Positions 28,344-38,056 of a stretch of DNA of 64,000 bases are shown here, one piece after another; position 1 is the first letter of the stretch, and each line of letters starts with the position of its first letter. The DNA lies in NCBI RefSeq assembly GCF_000482505.1, contig NZ_AXVL01000017.1, positions 23,336 through 87,335 of the forward strand, given 5' to 3'. Source of the stretch: Leptotrichia trevisanii DSM 22070. GTDB lineage: Bacteria > Fusobacteriota > Fusobacteriia > Fusobacteriales > Leptotrichiaceae. Both the position numbers and the translations under genes were made by a program. The notes under the pieces are model-generated. The model saw only the letters and a program-made list of their open reading frames with translations, made no database searches and was not told the DNA's origin.

Positions 28344-28583
28344 TTATTTTTCAATTTTTGTGTAAGGCATTAAAGCGATTTGTCTAGCTCTTTTGATTGC
28401 TTTAGCAATTTTTCTTTGAACTTTAGCTTCTAATCCTGTTACTCTAGCTGGAGAGATTTTTCCTTTATCATTCATAAAGTTTTTTAACAATTCAACGTTT
28501 TTATAATTAATGTCTTCTACTTTAAATTTAACTTTTGGACGTCTTTTTCTTCTTTTAAATTCTGTAACTGGTTTAGCTCTCAT
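28344..28583 (-). CDS. rpsR: 30S ribosomal protein S18
   Basis: S18 binds with S6 on the platform of the small subunit. The 79 residues include [23 protein letters not shown] and [23 protein letters not shown], both family hallmarks. There is no zinc-binding cysteine set, so it is the cysteine-free form. Third gene of rpsF-ssb-rpsR. Confidence 0.96.
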   Translation of the reverse strand: MRAKPVTEFKRRKRRPKVKFKVEDINYKNVELLKNFMNDKGKISPARVTGLEAKVQRKIAKAIKRARQIALMPYTKIEK

Positions 28584-28650
28584 TAATTTGCACCTCCTAA
28601 AACTTTTATAGCAAATTTCATTTTTTATTATAAAATTTACTTAGCTATTA

Positions 28651-29076
28651 TTAAAATGGAAACTCTTCATCATCATCCATATCATCATTATCATTGTCAA
28701 AAGTGTCATTTTGTACTGGTTTACTGTTATTATTGTTAAAAGATTGGTTTTGTTGGTATCCACCACTATTCCCAGAATTTCCTGCACTTTCAACAAATTC
28801 AAAGCTGTTTACAACAACTCTTGTCATTCTTCTTTTTTCACCGTTCTGTTCGTAACTGCTTACGCTTAAACGTCCCTGTACAAGAATCCTGTTACCTTTT
28901 CTAAAATATTCAGCAATTGTTTCAGCTGTTTTTTCCCATACCGTACAGTCAATAAATTCCACTTCATCTCTTGTTTTTTGCACAGCTAATGAAAAATTTG
29001 CAAATGCTTTTCCTCCTGAAGTATATTTTAACTCAGGATCTCTTGTCATTCTTCCCATCAGTATTACTACATTCAT
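28651..29076 (-). CDS. ssb: Single-stranded DNA-binding protein
   Basis: SSB protects single-stranded DNA in replication and repair. The 141 residues have an N-terminal OB fold (MNVVILMGRMTRDPELKYT to RVVVNSFEFVES), a Gly/Asn/Gln-rich linker (GNSGNSGGYQQNQSFNNNNSKP), and an acidic tip ending DDDEEFPF, which recruits partner proteins. The position between rpsF and rpsR is conserved in bacteria. Confidence 0.96.
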   Translation of the reverse strand: MNVVILMGRMTRDPELKYTSGGKAFANFSLAVQKTRDEVEFIDCTVWEKTAETIAEYFRKGNRILVQGRLSVSSYEQNGEKRRMTRVVVNSFEFVESAGNSGNSGGYQQNQSFNNNNSKPVQNDTFDNDNDDMDDDEEFPF

Positions 29077-29180
29077 AATTTTTCCCCCTAATTTTTATAT
29101 TTATTTTTAAAATTTAAAATAACAAAACCTCAAATTTAATTTATAAGTATTAACCCTCTTATAATTTAAGTTATTTCAAA

Positions 29181-29465
29181 TTAGTCATTTTTAACAATCA
29201 TGTATTTCAAAAGTGATTCGTTAATGTTTAATTTTGCTTCAATTTCAGTAAATCTAGTTCCATCTGCCTGGAATGTTGTTAAAACGTAGTATCCGTTTTC
29301 TTTTTTCTTAATTGGGTAAGCTAATTTTCTATCTCCCCAGATTTCTGTCTTAACTTCAGTTGCTCCGGCAGCTGTCAATGTATTTTCTACAAATGTAACT
29401 CCAGCTTGTTTTTCTTCATCTGTCAATTGTGTAGACAAAATAAACATAATTTCATAATTTCTCAT
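29181..29465 (-). CDS. rpsF: 30S ribosomal protein S6
   Basis: S6 binds 16S rRNA as a pair with S18. The 94 residues match the family, with MRNYEIMFILSTQLTDEEK at the start and the GDRKLAYPIKKKENGYYVL segment. First gene of the operon, about 60 bases after the promoter; AAGGAG lies 6 bases before the ATG. Confidence 0.95.
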   Translation of the reverse strand: MRNYEIMFILSTQLTDEEKQAGVTFVENTLTAAGATEVKTEIWGDRKLAYPIKKKENGYYVLTTFQADGTRFTEIEAKLNINESLLKYMIVKND

Positions 29466-29525
29466 TTCTTTCTCCTTTCCTATGGCTTTTTTAGCCCTAC
29501 TTCCACAAATAGAGCAGGTTATATA

Positions 29526-29554
29526 ATTATAACAAAAAAACCCAACAAAATCAA
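29526..29554 (-). promoter_or_regulatory. Promoter of rpsF-ssb-rpsR
   Basis: The minus strand reads TTGATT, 17 bp, TATAAT. The leader that follows contains CCTGC and GTAGGGC and a GGCT-AAAA-AGCC hairpin, which may form the S6/S18-binding leader that regulates this operon in many bacteria. I cannot match the known CCG-box pattern, so the leader role is tentative. Confidence 0.7.
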
Positions 29555-29703
29555 GCCATTTTCAAAATTATTTATACTGTTTATTTTTTTTCAAAATTTG
29601 AATAAACAAAAATAAAACTATTTAAGATTATCCGCTAAATAGTTTGTATTTTTATAATAAATTGTTTTAAAATAACTTTCTTTGCATTAGGCTTGTTTTT
29701 TGA

Positions 29704-30822
29704 TTACTCTTCAAAAAATGGCGGCAATACAAAATTATCATCCTCTTCTTTGTCTTCTTCGTAACCATCTTCTTCATTTTGATAATTATTTTCTTCATCA
29801 GTTTCTTCTGTTTTATTTTCTGCGTCTGTTTTTTCTTCTTCCGGTGCAAATCTAATTGTTCTTGAAGCCTCTGGATTAGCTGTCAAAAATTCTTCCTGAA
29901 AATCTGTTGCTACCAATGATACACTTATTGTTCCTTCCAATTCAGGCTCCATAATGTATCCCCATAATAAGTTAGCCTTGTCATGCCCCGCTTTTTCTGC
30001 GATTGTCTGAGCCACTTCCTGTATTTCCTGTAACCCAATATCTGGCCCTGCTGTAACGTTTATCAAGATTTTTCTTGCTCCTTCGATGGATTTTTCCAGC
30101 AGTGGGCTGTTTAATGCCTGTGCAGTTGCACTCTTAGCTTTTTCGTCACCATTTGCTTCTCCAAATCCTAACATTGCAATTCCTGAATTTTGCATAATAG
30201 ATTTTACATCTGCAAAATCCAAGTTTACAATTCCCTGTTTTGTAATCAAGTCAGAAATTCCTTTTATTCCCATTTTCAAAACACCATTTGCTTCTTTAAA
30301 GGCATTCATCAATGAAATATTCATTCCCGGTATTTCAAAAAGTCTATCATTTGGGATAGCAATTAATGTATCTACATTTTCTCTTAAATTATCAATTCCA
30401 ACTGCAGCATTATTTTTCTTTAATGGCCCTTCAAAACTAAATGGTTTTGTAACAATTGCTACAGTTAAAATTCCCATTGCTTTTGCAACTTCAGCAATTA
30501 TTGGAGATGCTCCTGTACCTGTTCCACCACCCATTCCAGCAGTTATAAACAGCATATCTGTCCCTTCCAGCACTTCTTTTATTTTTTCTTCTGATTCCTT
30601 TGCCGCAATCCTCCCTTTTTCAGGATCCGCTCCAGCTCCCATTCCTCGTCCTAAAAGAACTTTTATAGGTGCCTTTGATCTATCTAAATCCTGCTGATCT
30701 GTGTTTATTGCTATAAAATCAACAGTCGTTATATTACTTTCAATCATATCGTTTATTGCATTTCCACCTGCTCCACCTACTCCTACTACTTTCAGTTTCG
30801 CTGCATTACTAAAGTTATCCAT
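29704..30822 (-). CDS. ftsZ: Cell-division protein FtsZ
   Basis: The tubulin-like GTPase that forms the division ring. The 372 residues have the N-terminal GVGGAGGNAINDM, the tubulin signature GGGTGTGAS near residue 105, and the T7-loop segment NLDFADVKSIM. After a 50-residue acidic linker (rich in Glu, Asp, Asn) it ends LPPFFEE. The usual conserved tip, close to D-I/V-P-x-F-L-R/K, is altered: the proline-x-phenylalanine core is there but the basic end is replaced by two glutamates. That tip normally binds FtsA and ZipA; ftsA is not in the cluster. Confidence 0.96.
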   Translation of the reverse strand: MDNFSNAAKLKVVGVGGAGGNAINDMIESNITTVDFIAINTDQQDLDRSKAPIKVLLGRGMGAGADPEKGRIAAKESEEKIKEVLEGTDMLFITAGMGGGTGTGASPIIAEVAKAMGILTVAIVTKPFSFEGPLKKNNAAVGIDNLRENVDTLIAIPNDRLFEIPGMNISLMNAFKEANGVLKMGIKGISDLITKQGIVNLDFADVKSIMQNSGIAMLGFGEANGDEKAKSATAQALNSPLLEKSIEGARKILINVTAGPDIGLQEIQEVAQTIAEKAGHDKANLLWGYIMEPELEGTISVSLVATDFQEEFLTANPEASRTIRFAPEEEKTDAENKTEETDEENNYQNEEDGYEEDKEEDDNFVLPPFFEE

Positions 30823-30895
30823 TTTTTCTTTGCTACTTAGATTATTATAACTTATTTAAAGTAGCTTCTCCTTTCTCTTATTTTAACACACAGTA

Positions 30896-31567
30896 TTATT
30901 CGCCTTTCACAACAATATCTATAAATCTTAAATCCATAGAAGTCACAGGTCTTTCTTTTTTTATTTTTTCGTATAGCTTATATGCATCATTATATTTTTT
31001 TTCCGTTACTAAAGTATCTGTTATAATTTTTACATTATTATTAAGTATTATTTCATAATTTTTCTCAGATTGCCGTATTTCTGAAATCATAGCATAAAAA
31101 TCTTTATTTTTTATTTTAGAAAGTATTGTTTTTATCTGATTTAAACTTTCATCACTTGTGTAATCTATTACAGGAATATTTTTTGAAGGATCTTCTAAAA
31201 TATCGCCGTATATATTCAAATCTTTATCTGCTAAAAGCGTTTTATCTCCCTTTTTCACATATGCGTAAGGTTCCCTTTCTTCCAGAGTTACCTCTATTTT
31301 ACTTGGAAAAAGTTTTTTTACCGATACTTTTTTTACTCTCACGTCGGTTTTTATAAGATTTTCAATTTCACTGGTGTTCAGATACACAATATTTTTACCT
31401 TTCATCTGTTCCAGCTGAGCAGCTATATCCTGTTTTAATAATTTTGATTGCCCCTCTATTAGAACTTCCTGAATTTTAAAATAATCCGTATCTACAAATC
31501 TTTTACCAAAAAACATCATTCCTGCCAATAAAAATAATAAAATTAGTACCTTAACTGACTTTTTCAT
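30896..31567 (-). CDS. ftsQ: Cell-division protein FtsQ / DivIB
   Basis: FtsQ is a single-pass inner-membrane protein of the divisome. The 223 residues comprise a short cytosolic part, one helix (VKVLILLFLLAGMMFFG), the POTRA domain (YFKIQEVLIEGQSKLLKQDI to SVKKLFPSKIEVTLEEREPYA) and a C-terminal beta domain. The start is taken at the ATG at 31567 with GGAG 8 bases upstream. It lies between murB and ftsZ, where ftsQ and ftsA usually sit. Confidence 0.85.
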   Translation of the reverse strand: MKKSVKVLILLFLLAGMMFFGKRFVDTDYFKIQEVLIEGQSKLLKQDIAAQLEQMKGKNIVYLNTSEIENLIKTDVRVKKVSVKKLFPSKIEVTLEEREPYAYVKKGDKTLLADKDLNIYGDILEDPSKNIPVIDYTSDESLNQIKTILSKIKNKDFYAMISEIRQSEKNYEIILNNNVKIITDTLVTEKKYNDAYKLYEKIKKERPVTSMDLRFIDIVVKGE

Positions 31568-31709
31568 ATTCAAACTCCGTTTTTTCTATTATTATACACT
31601 TTTTTTTGATTTTATTCAACATATTAAATAAATTTATTTAAATTTATAATAAATTTAATCAAGAACTGAGTTTAAATATTTAAGTTTATTTATCAATATT
31701 TTATTTTTA

Positions 31710-32564
31710 TTAACCTTTTAATATTATTATTTCTGTTTCCAGCTTTACTCCAAATTTTTCAAAGACAACTTCCTTTACATGTTCAATAACGGAAATAACA
31801 TCATTAAAAGTGGCATTTCCTAAATTTGTTATAAAGTTTGGATGTTTTGGTGAAACTGCCACATCTCCAACTCTATATCCCTTTAAATCAGCATCAGAAA
31901 TAAGTCTTGCCGCAAATGTCCCTTTCGGATTTTTGAATGTACTTCCTAAATTAGGTAAATCTAATGGATGTTTTACTTTTCTCTGTTCTCTTTTATCATC
32001 TGAAGCAGCCTTGTCAAACCCAAATCCAAATTTGAAAAGGGCAGAAATTACAATCCATTTATTTTCCTTGATTTCGGTAGTTCTATATTTAAAGTTCAAG
32101 TCTGTTGTCTTAATTTTTACAATTTCTCCATCATTTTTACAAACTTCCACTTCTTCAATACAATCAAAAATCTCTGTCCCGTAAGCTCCACCATTCATAT
32201 TTACAAGCCCACCAACAGATCCTGGAATACCAGTAATATTCTCTAACCCTGTATAATTATTTTTTTCCATAAAATCTATTAGATCATTCAAATCCAGTCC
32301 AGCTTCCACTCTTATCAAATCATAATCGCCTTTTTTTTCTTCAACTGTTATATTTTTTAATCTTTTTAATGATAAAAAACTTATATCTAAATTTCCATCA
32401 TTAATAAGAGTATTTGTTCCATTTCCTAAAAGAAAAATGTTATTTCTAGTTTGTAAAACTTCTTTTAATTCATTTTTATCATCTATGAAAATAAGCTCTT
32501 TTGCAGTTCCGCCAACTTTCATATTTGAATATTCCTTCATCTTGGCATTTTTTATTATTTCCAT
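31710..32564 (-). CDS. murB: UDP-N-acetylenolpyruvoylglucosamine reductase
   Basis: MurB reduces UDP-GlcNAc-enolpyruvate to UDP-MurNAc with NADPH and FAD. The 284 residues have the FAD-binding N-terminal domain (NMKVGGTAKELIF, LGNGTNTLIND), GIPGSVGGLVNMNGGAYG in the middle, the catalytic serine region NLGSTFKNPKG, and the C-terminal substrate domain. Short (type II-like) length. Between murC and ftsQ in the division cluster; ribosome-binding site is weak. Confidence 0.93.
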   Translation of the reverse strand: MEIIKNAKMKEYSNMKVGGTAKELIFIDDKNELKEVLQTRNNIFLLGNGTNTLINDGNLDISFLSLKRLKNITVEEKKGDYDLIRVEAGLDLNDLIDFMEKNNYTGLENITGIPGSVGGLVNMNGGAYGTEIFDCIEEVEVCKNDGEIVKIKTTDLNFKYRTTEIKENKWIVISALFKFGFGFDKAASDDKREQRKVKHPLDLPNLGSTFKNPKGTFAARLISDADLKGYRVGDVAVSPKHPNFITNLGNATFNDVISVIEHVKEVVFEKFGVKLETEIIILKG

Positions 32565-32640
32565 TTTTTATTTCATTCTCACTTTCTATGAATCTTTGTA
32601 TAAGCGTTATTGTATCGGTTATTCTACAATATTATTTATT

Positions 32641-34002
32641 CTAACCATCAATTTCCATCTTTTTCAAATCATTTGCAATCTCATGAGCTACCCTTGATAC
32701 ACTTCCAGCTCCCATGAATACATAAGTATTTCCACTATTTCTATCATTTTTTATAATGTCTTCTATTTCTTCCTGAGTTTGCACTCTGACATTTCCTCCA
32801 ATTTTTTCTGCAAGCGATTCTGAAGTTACACCATAAGTGTTATCTTCACTTGCTGCATATATTGGAAGTAGAATCAAGTCATCGGCATCTTTTAATGAAT
32901 TTACGAAATCATCAAAGAAAAATTTTGTACGGCTGTATCGGTGAGGCTGGAAAATTACTGTTACTTTACCTTTTTCAGTATTGTGTGCCGCATTAATTGT
33001 TACTTTTACTTCTGTCGGATGATGTGCGTAATCATCAATTATTCTCAAATTATTGTCATAAATAACTTGGTATCTTCTGTTTGCACCTTTAAATTTTAAG
33101 ATTCTCTCTTTTACTTTTTTCATATTACATTTAAACTCATGGGCAAAATAAATTACCGGAAGTGAATTTGCAACATTATGATCTCCAGGAATGCTCAAGC
33201 TGAATGTCCCCAAATCCTCACCTTTTTTCACAACTTCAAAACTTGTTATTCCATCCTCCACTCTTATATTTTTGGCAAAAATATCAGCTGTTTCGTCTTT
33301 TATACTGTACCAGACTACATTTTTATTTTTTATATTAAGCCCAACTTTTTCAACAGTATCTTTACAAAGAATAGCAATTTTTTCTGTACTGTCAATAAAC
33401 TGCTCAAATGATTTCTTTATATTTTCAAAAGTTCCGTGATGATCCAAGTGATCAGCTTCCACATTTGTTACAACAGAATATTTTGGTTTTATGTATAAAA
33501 ATGAATTGTCACTTTCATCGGCTTCGGCAATAAAATATTCTGAATTACCAATCTGACTGTTACTGCTTATTTCTGGAATAATTCCTCCAACTACTATAAA
33601 TGGCTCCTTTTCCAAAAGTGCCACACTCATCATTGAGCTTGTAGTAGTCTTCCCGTGAGTTCCTGCCACAGCGATTCCATCGAATCTGTTCATTATTTCA
33701 GCAAGCAGCTCTCCTCTTTTTATTTTTTTTATATTATTATCAACGATATATTTATATTCTGGATTTGTTTCTCTTATTGCTGTAGAATATACGAATAAAT
33801 CTATTCCCTTGTCCTTTACATTTTCTTCCACTTGCCCTATATAAACTTTTATCCCCATATCTTCCATATCTTTAGTTACAGGCTTTCTTTCTAAATCTGA
33901 ACCTGCCACATTAAATCCGTCCGCTGCCAAAATTTTTGCAAGTCCACTCATTCCAATTCCGTTTATTCCGCTAAAATATACGTTATTTACTTTTGTTAGC
34001 AT
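32641..34002 (-). CDS. murC: UDP-N-acetylmuramate-L-alanine ligase
   Basis: MurC adds L-alanine to UDP-MurNAc. From the ATG at 34002 (GGAGG 6 bases upstream; the TTG four codons earlier lies inside that site) the 453 residues contain the NAD-like Rossmann segment YFSGINGIGMSGLA, the ATP loop GTHGKTTTSS, the EADESD segment, and DDYAHHPTEV. First gene after murG in transcript order. Confidence 0.95.
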   Translation of the reverse strand: MLTKVNNVYFSGINGIGMSGLAKILAADGFNVAGSDLERKPVTKDMEDMGIKVYIGQVEENVKDKGIDLFVYSTAIRETNPEYKYIVDNNIKKIKRGELLAEIMNRFDGIAVAGTHGKTTTSSMMSVALLEKEPFIVVGGIIPEISSNSQIGNSEYFIAEADESDNSFLYIKPKYSVVTNVEADHLDHHGTFENIKKSFEQFIDSTEKIAILCKDTVEKVGLNIKNKNVVWYSIKDETADIFAKNIRVEDGITSFEVVKKGEDLGTFSLSIPGDHNVANSLPVIYFAHEFKCNMKKVKERILKFKGANRRYQVIYDNNLRIIDDYAHHPTEVKVTINAAHNTEKGKVTVIFQPHRYSRTKFFFDDFVNSLKDADDLILLPIYAASEDNTYGVTSESLAEKIGGNVRVQTQEEIEDIIKNDRNSGNTYVFMGAGSVSRVAHEIANDLKKMEIDG

Positions 34003-34042
34003 AATTTCCTCCAAATTTTCTTTTCCTTGTTAGTTTATTTAT

Positions 34043-35092
34043 TTAAATTCCCATTTCTTTTACTATTATTTCCGCTGAATTGCCTTTTTTCAAGGTTTTT
34101 ACATTTTCACTCATAAATTCCAGCATTGATACCTGTCGCACTATTGACAATGCTTCATCTATCGCTTTTTCTGCTGTTTCATTTGTAAATATTTTTGCAC
34201 CATTCGCATATTCCAGCACATCTGCATTTTCCTTTTGTCCAACAAAGTCGTATGGAATCAATACTGACGGTTTTTCCAGCTGGATAAGTTCAGAAATTGT
34301 TGAGGCTCCAGCACGGCAGATTACAATATCAGAAGCCGCCATCAATTCTGGAACATTTTCAAAATATGGTTCAACTACCGCTGTTCCAAAATCTCTTATT
34401 CTGTAAGTCGATGCTTCATAGTTATCTTTTCCTGTCGCCCAGAATAATCGTATTCTCTTATCTTCCATTATCGTTTTCCATTTTTTCACAATTGCTTCAT
34501 TTATATTCTTGGCACCAAGGCTTCCACCTATTACAAGAATAACTCTCTCGTCATCCTTTATTCCGAGTTTCCGTCTTTCCTCCTGTTTATTTTTCTCATA
34601 AAAATCTTCCCTTAATGGATTTCCAGTCACAACAAACTTATTTTTATATTTTTCCTTAATACTTTCGAGTGTATTTTCAAAAGCGATAAATACCTTTTTT
34701 GCCCCTTTATAAAACCATTTGTTAGCCTGCCCCATTGTATGATTCTGTTCCTGCAGATAATATGGTATTCGTAACACATTAGCCGCTATTAGCACCGGTA
34801 TTGTTATATAATTCCCAAATGCTATAATCTTTGTAGGCTTTTCCTTTTTTAACAGTTTTATTACACCCGCCGTTGCAGTTATCATCTTAAATCCTGATTT
34901 TATACTTCTTAATGGCAGCACATCAAGCCCTATAAATCTAAAATTTTCATTTGGAACAATATCCTTTTCCATTCTATGTTTTGTTCCAATAAATAGCGTA
35001 TCTATACCTTTTTCCCTAACTTTTTTTGCGATTGACAAGGCTGGGTAAATATGTCCGCCTGTTCCTCCCGTAGTAAATACTACTTTTTCCAT
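34043..35092 (-). CDS. murG: UDP-GlcNAc:undecaprenyl-pyrophosphoryl-MurNAc-pentapeptide transferase
   Basis: MurG makes lipid II from lipid I on the inner face of the membrane. The 349 residues show FTTGGTGGHIYPA at the N terminus, YLQEQNHTMGQANKW, a second glycine-rich segment VIGGSLGAKNINE, and the CRAGASTISEL motif with the UDP-GlcNAc-binding glutamate. Between ftsW and murC. Confidence 0.96.
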   Translation of the reverse strand: MEKVVFTTGGTGGHIYPALSIAKKVREKGIDTLFIGTKHRMEKDIVPNENFRFIGLDVLPLRSIKSGFKMITATAGVIKLLKKEKPTKIIAFGNYITIPVLIAANVLRIPYYLQEQNHTMGQANKWFYKGAKKVFIAFENTLESIKEKYKNKFVVTGNPLREDFYEKNKQEERRKLGIKDDERVILVIGGSLGAKNINEAIVKKWKTIMEDKRIRLFWATGKDNYEASTYRIRDFGTAVVEPYFENVPELMAASDIVICRAGASTISELIQLEKPSVLIPYDFVGQKENADVLEYANGAKIFTNETAEKAIDEALSIVRQVSMLEFMSENVKTLKKGNSAEIIVKEMGI

Positions 35093-35141
35093 TTTCGTTT
35101 TCCCTCTCGTTTTTATTTATTATTCAAAATTTATTTTATTT

Positions 35142-36278
35142 CTACATCATATAATCCATTTCCCGCATTTTATCAAGGTTGCTTCCCATTTCCTGCCTGT
35201 ATAACGCCCGCAATATATTATAAACAATTCCTAATGTCATCATAACTACTATCATTGTACTTCCTCCGTAACTCATCATTGGAAGAGGAATTCCTGTAGA
35301 AGGTATCAGCTGGCTTGCAACCGCTACGTTTCCTATTATCTGTGTGGCAAACATTATAAAAATACCACTTAATAGATATTTTGCATACAAATCCTTTATT
35401 TTTCTCAATGCAATCCCTATTATAATTAACAAGGCCGCATATAATCCCAATAAAAACAAGACTCCCAAAAATCCATTTTCCTCAGCAAACCCTGAAAAAA
35501 CATAATCTGTATGTATTTCTGGCAAAAAATTATATTTTTGCAACCCATTTCCATAAAATCTTCCACTAACTTTTCCATTCGCTATGGCAATCAGCGATTC
35601 TGCAGTCTGCCCTCCGCCGTCTTTAGATTTATATTCAACAAGCCTGTTTACCCTATATCCAACCTTTGTTATCGCAAGCCACCCTCCGATTCCAATTATT
35701 GCTGAATAAGTCGAAATTATTGAAAATTTTACTTCCGCAATGAATAAATAAGTCAATGCTATTATTGTAATTTGCGCCGTACTGCTAAATGCCTTTTCAA
35801 ATAAAATAAGAAACATATATATAAATGAACTTATCATCATAATTCCACTTGTTATCTTAGGAAATTTTTTTATTTTATTTCGTGTCTTAAATGTGTAAGC
35901 AAGCGTTGATAACGTAATAATTAAAAATAATTTAGCAAATTCTGAAGGCTGAAGCAATATTACCCGCAAATCAATCCAACGTTTTGCCCCATTTACCGTT
36001 TTTCCCGCCAACAACACTAATATAAGTCCAAAAGCCCCTATAACATACAAATATTTTGCTATATCCTTATATTTTTTATAATTTACATTAGCTGTAAATG
36101 CAAACAATCCCCAGCCTACCACTAGCCATATTGCCTGCCGCATTAAAAAATAATAGCTTTTTCCATATTCCTTCTGTCCTTTTGGAAAACTAAGACTTGC
36201 TATAGTTATAAGACTCAATGCTGAAAGTATTATAATTACAATTATAAAACTCGTTCCCAATATTTTTTTACTATTCAC
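35142..36278 (-). CDS. ftsW: Division SEDS protein FtsW (lipid II polymerase)
   Basis: A 378-residue SEDS-family membrane protein with about ten helices. Diagnostic parts are GWGLFAFTANVNY, the NGAKRWIDLRVILLQPSEFAKL motif with the catalytic-site region, and the C-terminal STGIPLPMMSYGGSTMIVVMMTLGIV. SEDS proteins polymerise glycan strands with a partner penicillin-binding protein. Location between murD and murG favours FtsW over RodA. Confidence 0.9.
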   Translation of the reverse strand: MNSKKILGTSFIIVIIILSALSLITIASLSFPKGQKEYGKSYYFLMRQAIWLVVGWGLFAFTANVNYKKYKDIAKYLYVIGAFGLILVLLAGKTVNGAKRWIDLRVILLQPSEFAKLFLIITLSTLAYTFKTRNKIKKFPKITSGIMMISSFIYMFLILFEKAFSSTAQITIIALTYLFIAEVKFSIISTYSAIIGIGGWLAITKVGYRVNRLVEYKSKDGGGQTAESLIAIANGKVSGRFYGNGLQKYNFLPEIHTDYVFSGFAEENGFLGVLFLLGLYAALLIIIGIALRKIKDLYAKYLLSGIFIMFATQIIGNVAVASQLIPSTGIPLPMMSYGGSTMIVVMMTLGIVYNILRALYRQEMGSNLDKMREMDYMM

Positions 36279-36316
36279 TTTTTTCTCCTAAATTACATTT
36301 TTCCAAAAAATAAAAA

Positions 36317-37696
36317 TTATTTTCCTATAATTTTTTGTGTCAATTCCTTAAATACTTTTCCCCTATGTTCAAAACTCTTAAATTGGCAAAAACTAGATGT
36401 CGCAGGTGAAAACAGCACTGTCTGATTTTGGGAAAAATCCACATTTTCCTTCAAATAATTCAATACATTTTCAACCGTTTCCAAATTCTTATAATTCTTA
36501 TACCCAATTTTTTCCATATCATCTATCAAAAGCTGAGCATTATCCCCAATCAGATAAACAAAGTCAACTTTCTCCTTAACTCTTTCAATCAGAGGCATAT
36601 TATCAATTTTCTTGTCATCTCCGCCTAAAATCATAATAATCGAATTATTAAACGAATCAATAGCCTTTAATGTCGATTCCACATTTGTCCCCTTAGAATC
36701 ATTAATAAACGTTGTATTCCCTTTTACAAAAAAGTTTTCAAGCCTATGCTCCAACGCATTTGTTGATTTCAAAAATTCAATCAGCTTTTTATTTTCCACA
36801 TTTAATATTTTCGCCGAACTTATCAAAAATAACATATTTTCCAAATTATGTCTACCCTTTAATGATAATTCTTCCGTTTTCATCAAAATTTCTGAAACTT
36901 CATCAATTTTTTCACCAAAATTCTGAACTTCGTCAATTCGTTTATTCAAATCCTTCATTATACGAATATCATTTTCATAAACAAAAACTGTTCCCTTTGT
37001 CTCTGTACTCAAATACACCTTTTGAGCCTTTATTTTCTCTTTTATCTCATTTCTTTCATACAACTTCGCAAAAACTTCATCATCCAGATTAATCAGCGCA
37101 AAATCATTTTCTGTCTGCTTATTAAAAATCGCAAACTTTGTAATATAGTAATCTTCCACCGTATCATACCGTGTCAGATGATCAGGTGTCAAATTAATTA
37201 TCCCGGCGATATTTGAATGAATCTGCGGATTATTTTCCAATTGGTAGCTGCTAAGCTCCAGCACAACATAATCCAGTTCTTCCTCATCAGCCACCAGTTT
37301 TGCAAATGAAAAACCTGCATTCCCGGCAAGTTTCGCACGAAATCCAGCAAAATTAAGTAATTCAGCCATTTTAGTAGATGTTGTAGTTTTCCCGTTTGTC
37401 CCAGTAAATGAAATAATCTTTATATTTTTATCCACATATTTATAAGCCAAATCAATTTCTGAAATAATCTTAACATCCTTTTCCTTCGCAACTTTCAAAA
37501 GCTCCGCCTTCCAAGGAATCCCTGGACTTTTCACAACAAATTCAATTTTTTCTTCATTCAAAATCCTAACTCCCTCTTCTGACGACATTGCAACCTTATC
37601 ATCTATCAAATATACTTCATATCCATTTTTTTCCAGCAGTTCCTTCGCACCAAGTCCACTTAACCCAGCACCAAATACAATTCCCTTTTTATCCAT
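36317..37696 (-). CDS. murD: UDP-N-acetylmuramoylalanine-D-glutamate ligase
   Basis: MurD adds D-glutamate to UDP-MurNAc-L-Ala. The 459 residues contain GAGLSGLGAKELLEK, the ATP loop SFTGTNGKTTTSTK, ELSSYQLE, NLTPDHLTRYD, and FINDSKGTNVEST near the glutamate-binding site. The gene downstream of a 360-bp gap after mraY. Confidence 0.96.
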   Translation of the reverse strand: MDKKGIVFGAGLSGLGAKELLEKNGYEVYLIDDKVAMSSEEGVRILNEEKIEFVVKSPGIPWKAELLKVAKEKDVKIISEIDLAYKYVDKNIKIISFTGTNGKTTTSTKMAELLNFAGFRAKLAGNAGFSFAKLVADEEELDYVVLELSSYQLENNPQIHSNIAGIINLTPDHLTRYDTVEDYYITKFAIFNKQTENDFALINLDDEVFAKLYERNEIKEKIKAQKVYLSTETKGTVFVYENDIRIMKDLNKRIDEVQNFGEKIDEVSEILMKTEELSLKGRHNLENMLFLISSAKILNVENKKLIEFLKSTNALEHRLENFFVKGNTTFINDSKGTNVESTLKAIDSFNNSIIMILGGDDKKIDNMPLIERVKEKVDFVYLIGDNAQLLIDDMEKIGYKNYKNLETVENVLNYLKENVDFSQNQTVLFSPATSSFCQFKSFEHRGKVFKELTQKIIGK

Positions 37697-38056
37697 GTGA
37701 TTTTTTCCTCTCTTTTTTATACAATTTTATAAATGTTAATTAATCCTAAGTATTTAACTAAGTAGTTTTTCTATTTTAAAGATGTTTATTAATAACTATT
37801 TTTTATTATATATTTTAATTTTTTTAACGTAAGGGTATCAGACGCCATGCCCTTACAATTTTGCTTAGTAATATTAAAATAACTTTTGTAATTAAAATTA
37901 AAAGTGTCGTGATTTTTTGAAAATAAAAAATAGCTTAGTTGAATACTTAAAAAATAAATTTATTATATTCTTATTTACAATTTCATTTTTTATGAAATAA
38001 TAAATAAAAACATAATTTTAATTAGTTTGCAGGGGAAAAATCCCCTGCTTTATTAT
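37697..38056 (-). other. 360-bp gap between mraY and murD with two hairpins
   Basis: No gene is supported. In transcript order there is first a GC-rich stem at 38029-38048 (GCAGGGG with CCCCTGC, loop of six), 9 bases after mraY and without a T tract, then at 37829-37856 a stem of GTAAGGG with CCCTTAC that extends inward past one mismatch. Both stand out in a strongly AT-rich surrounding. They could be processing sites, an attenuator or REP-like palindromes. Confidence 0.5.
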
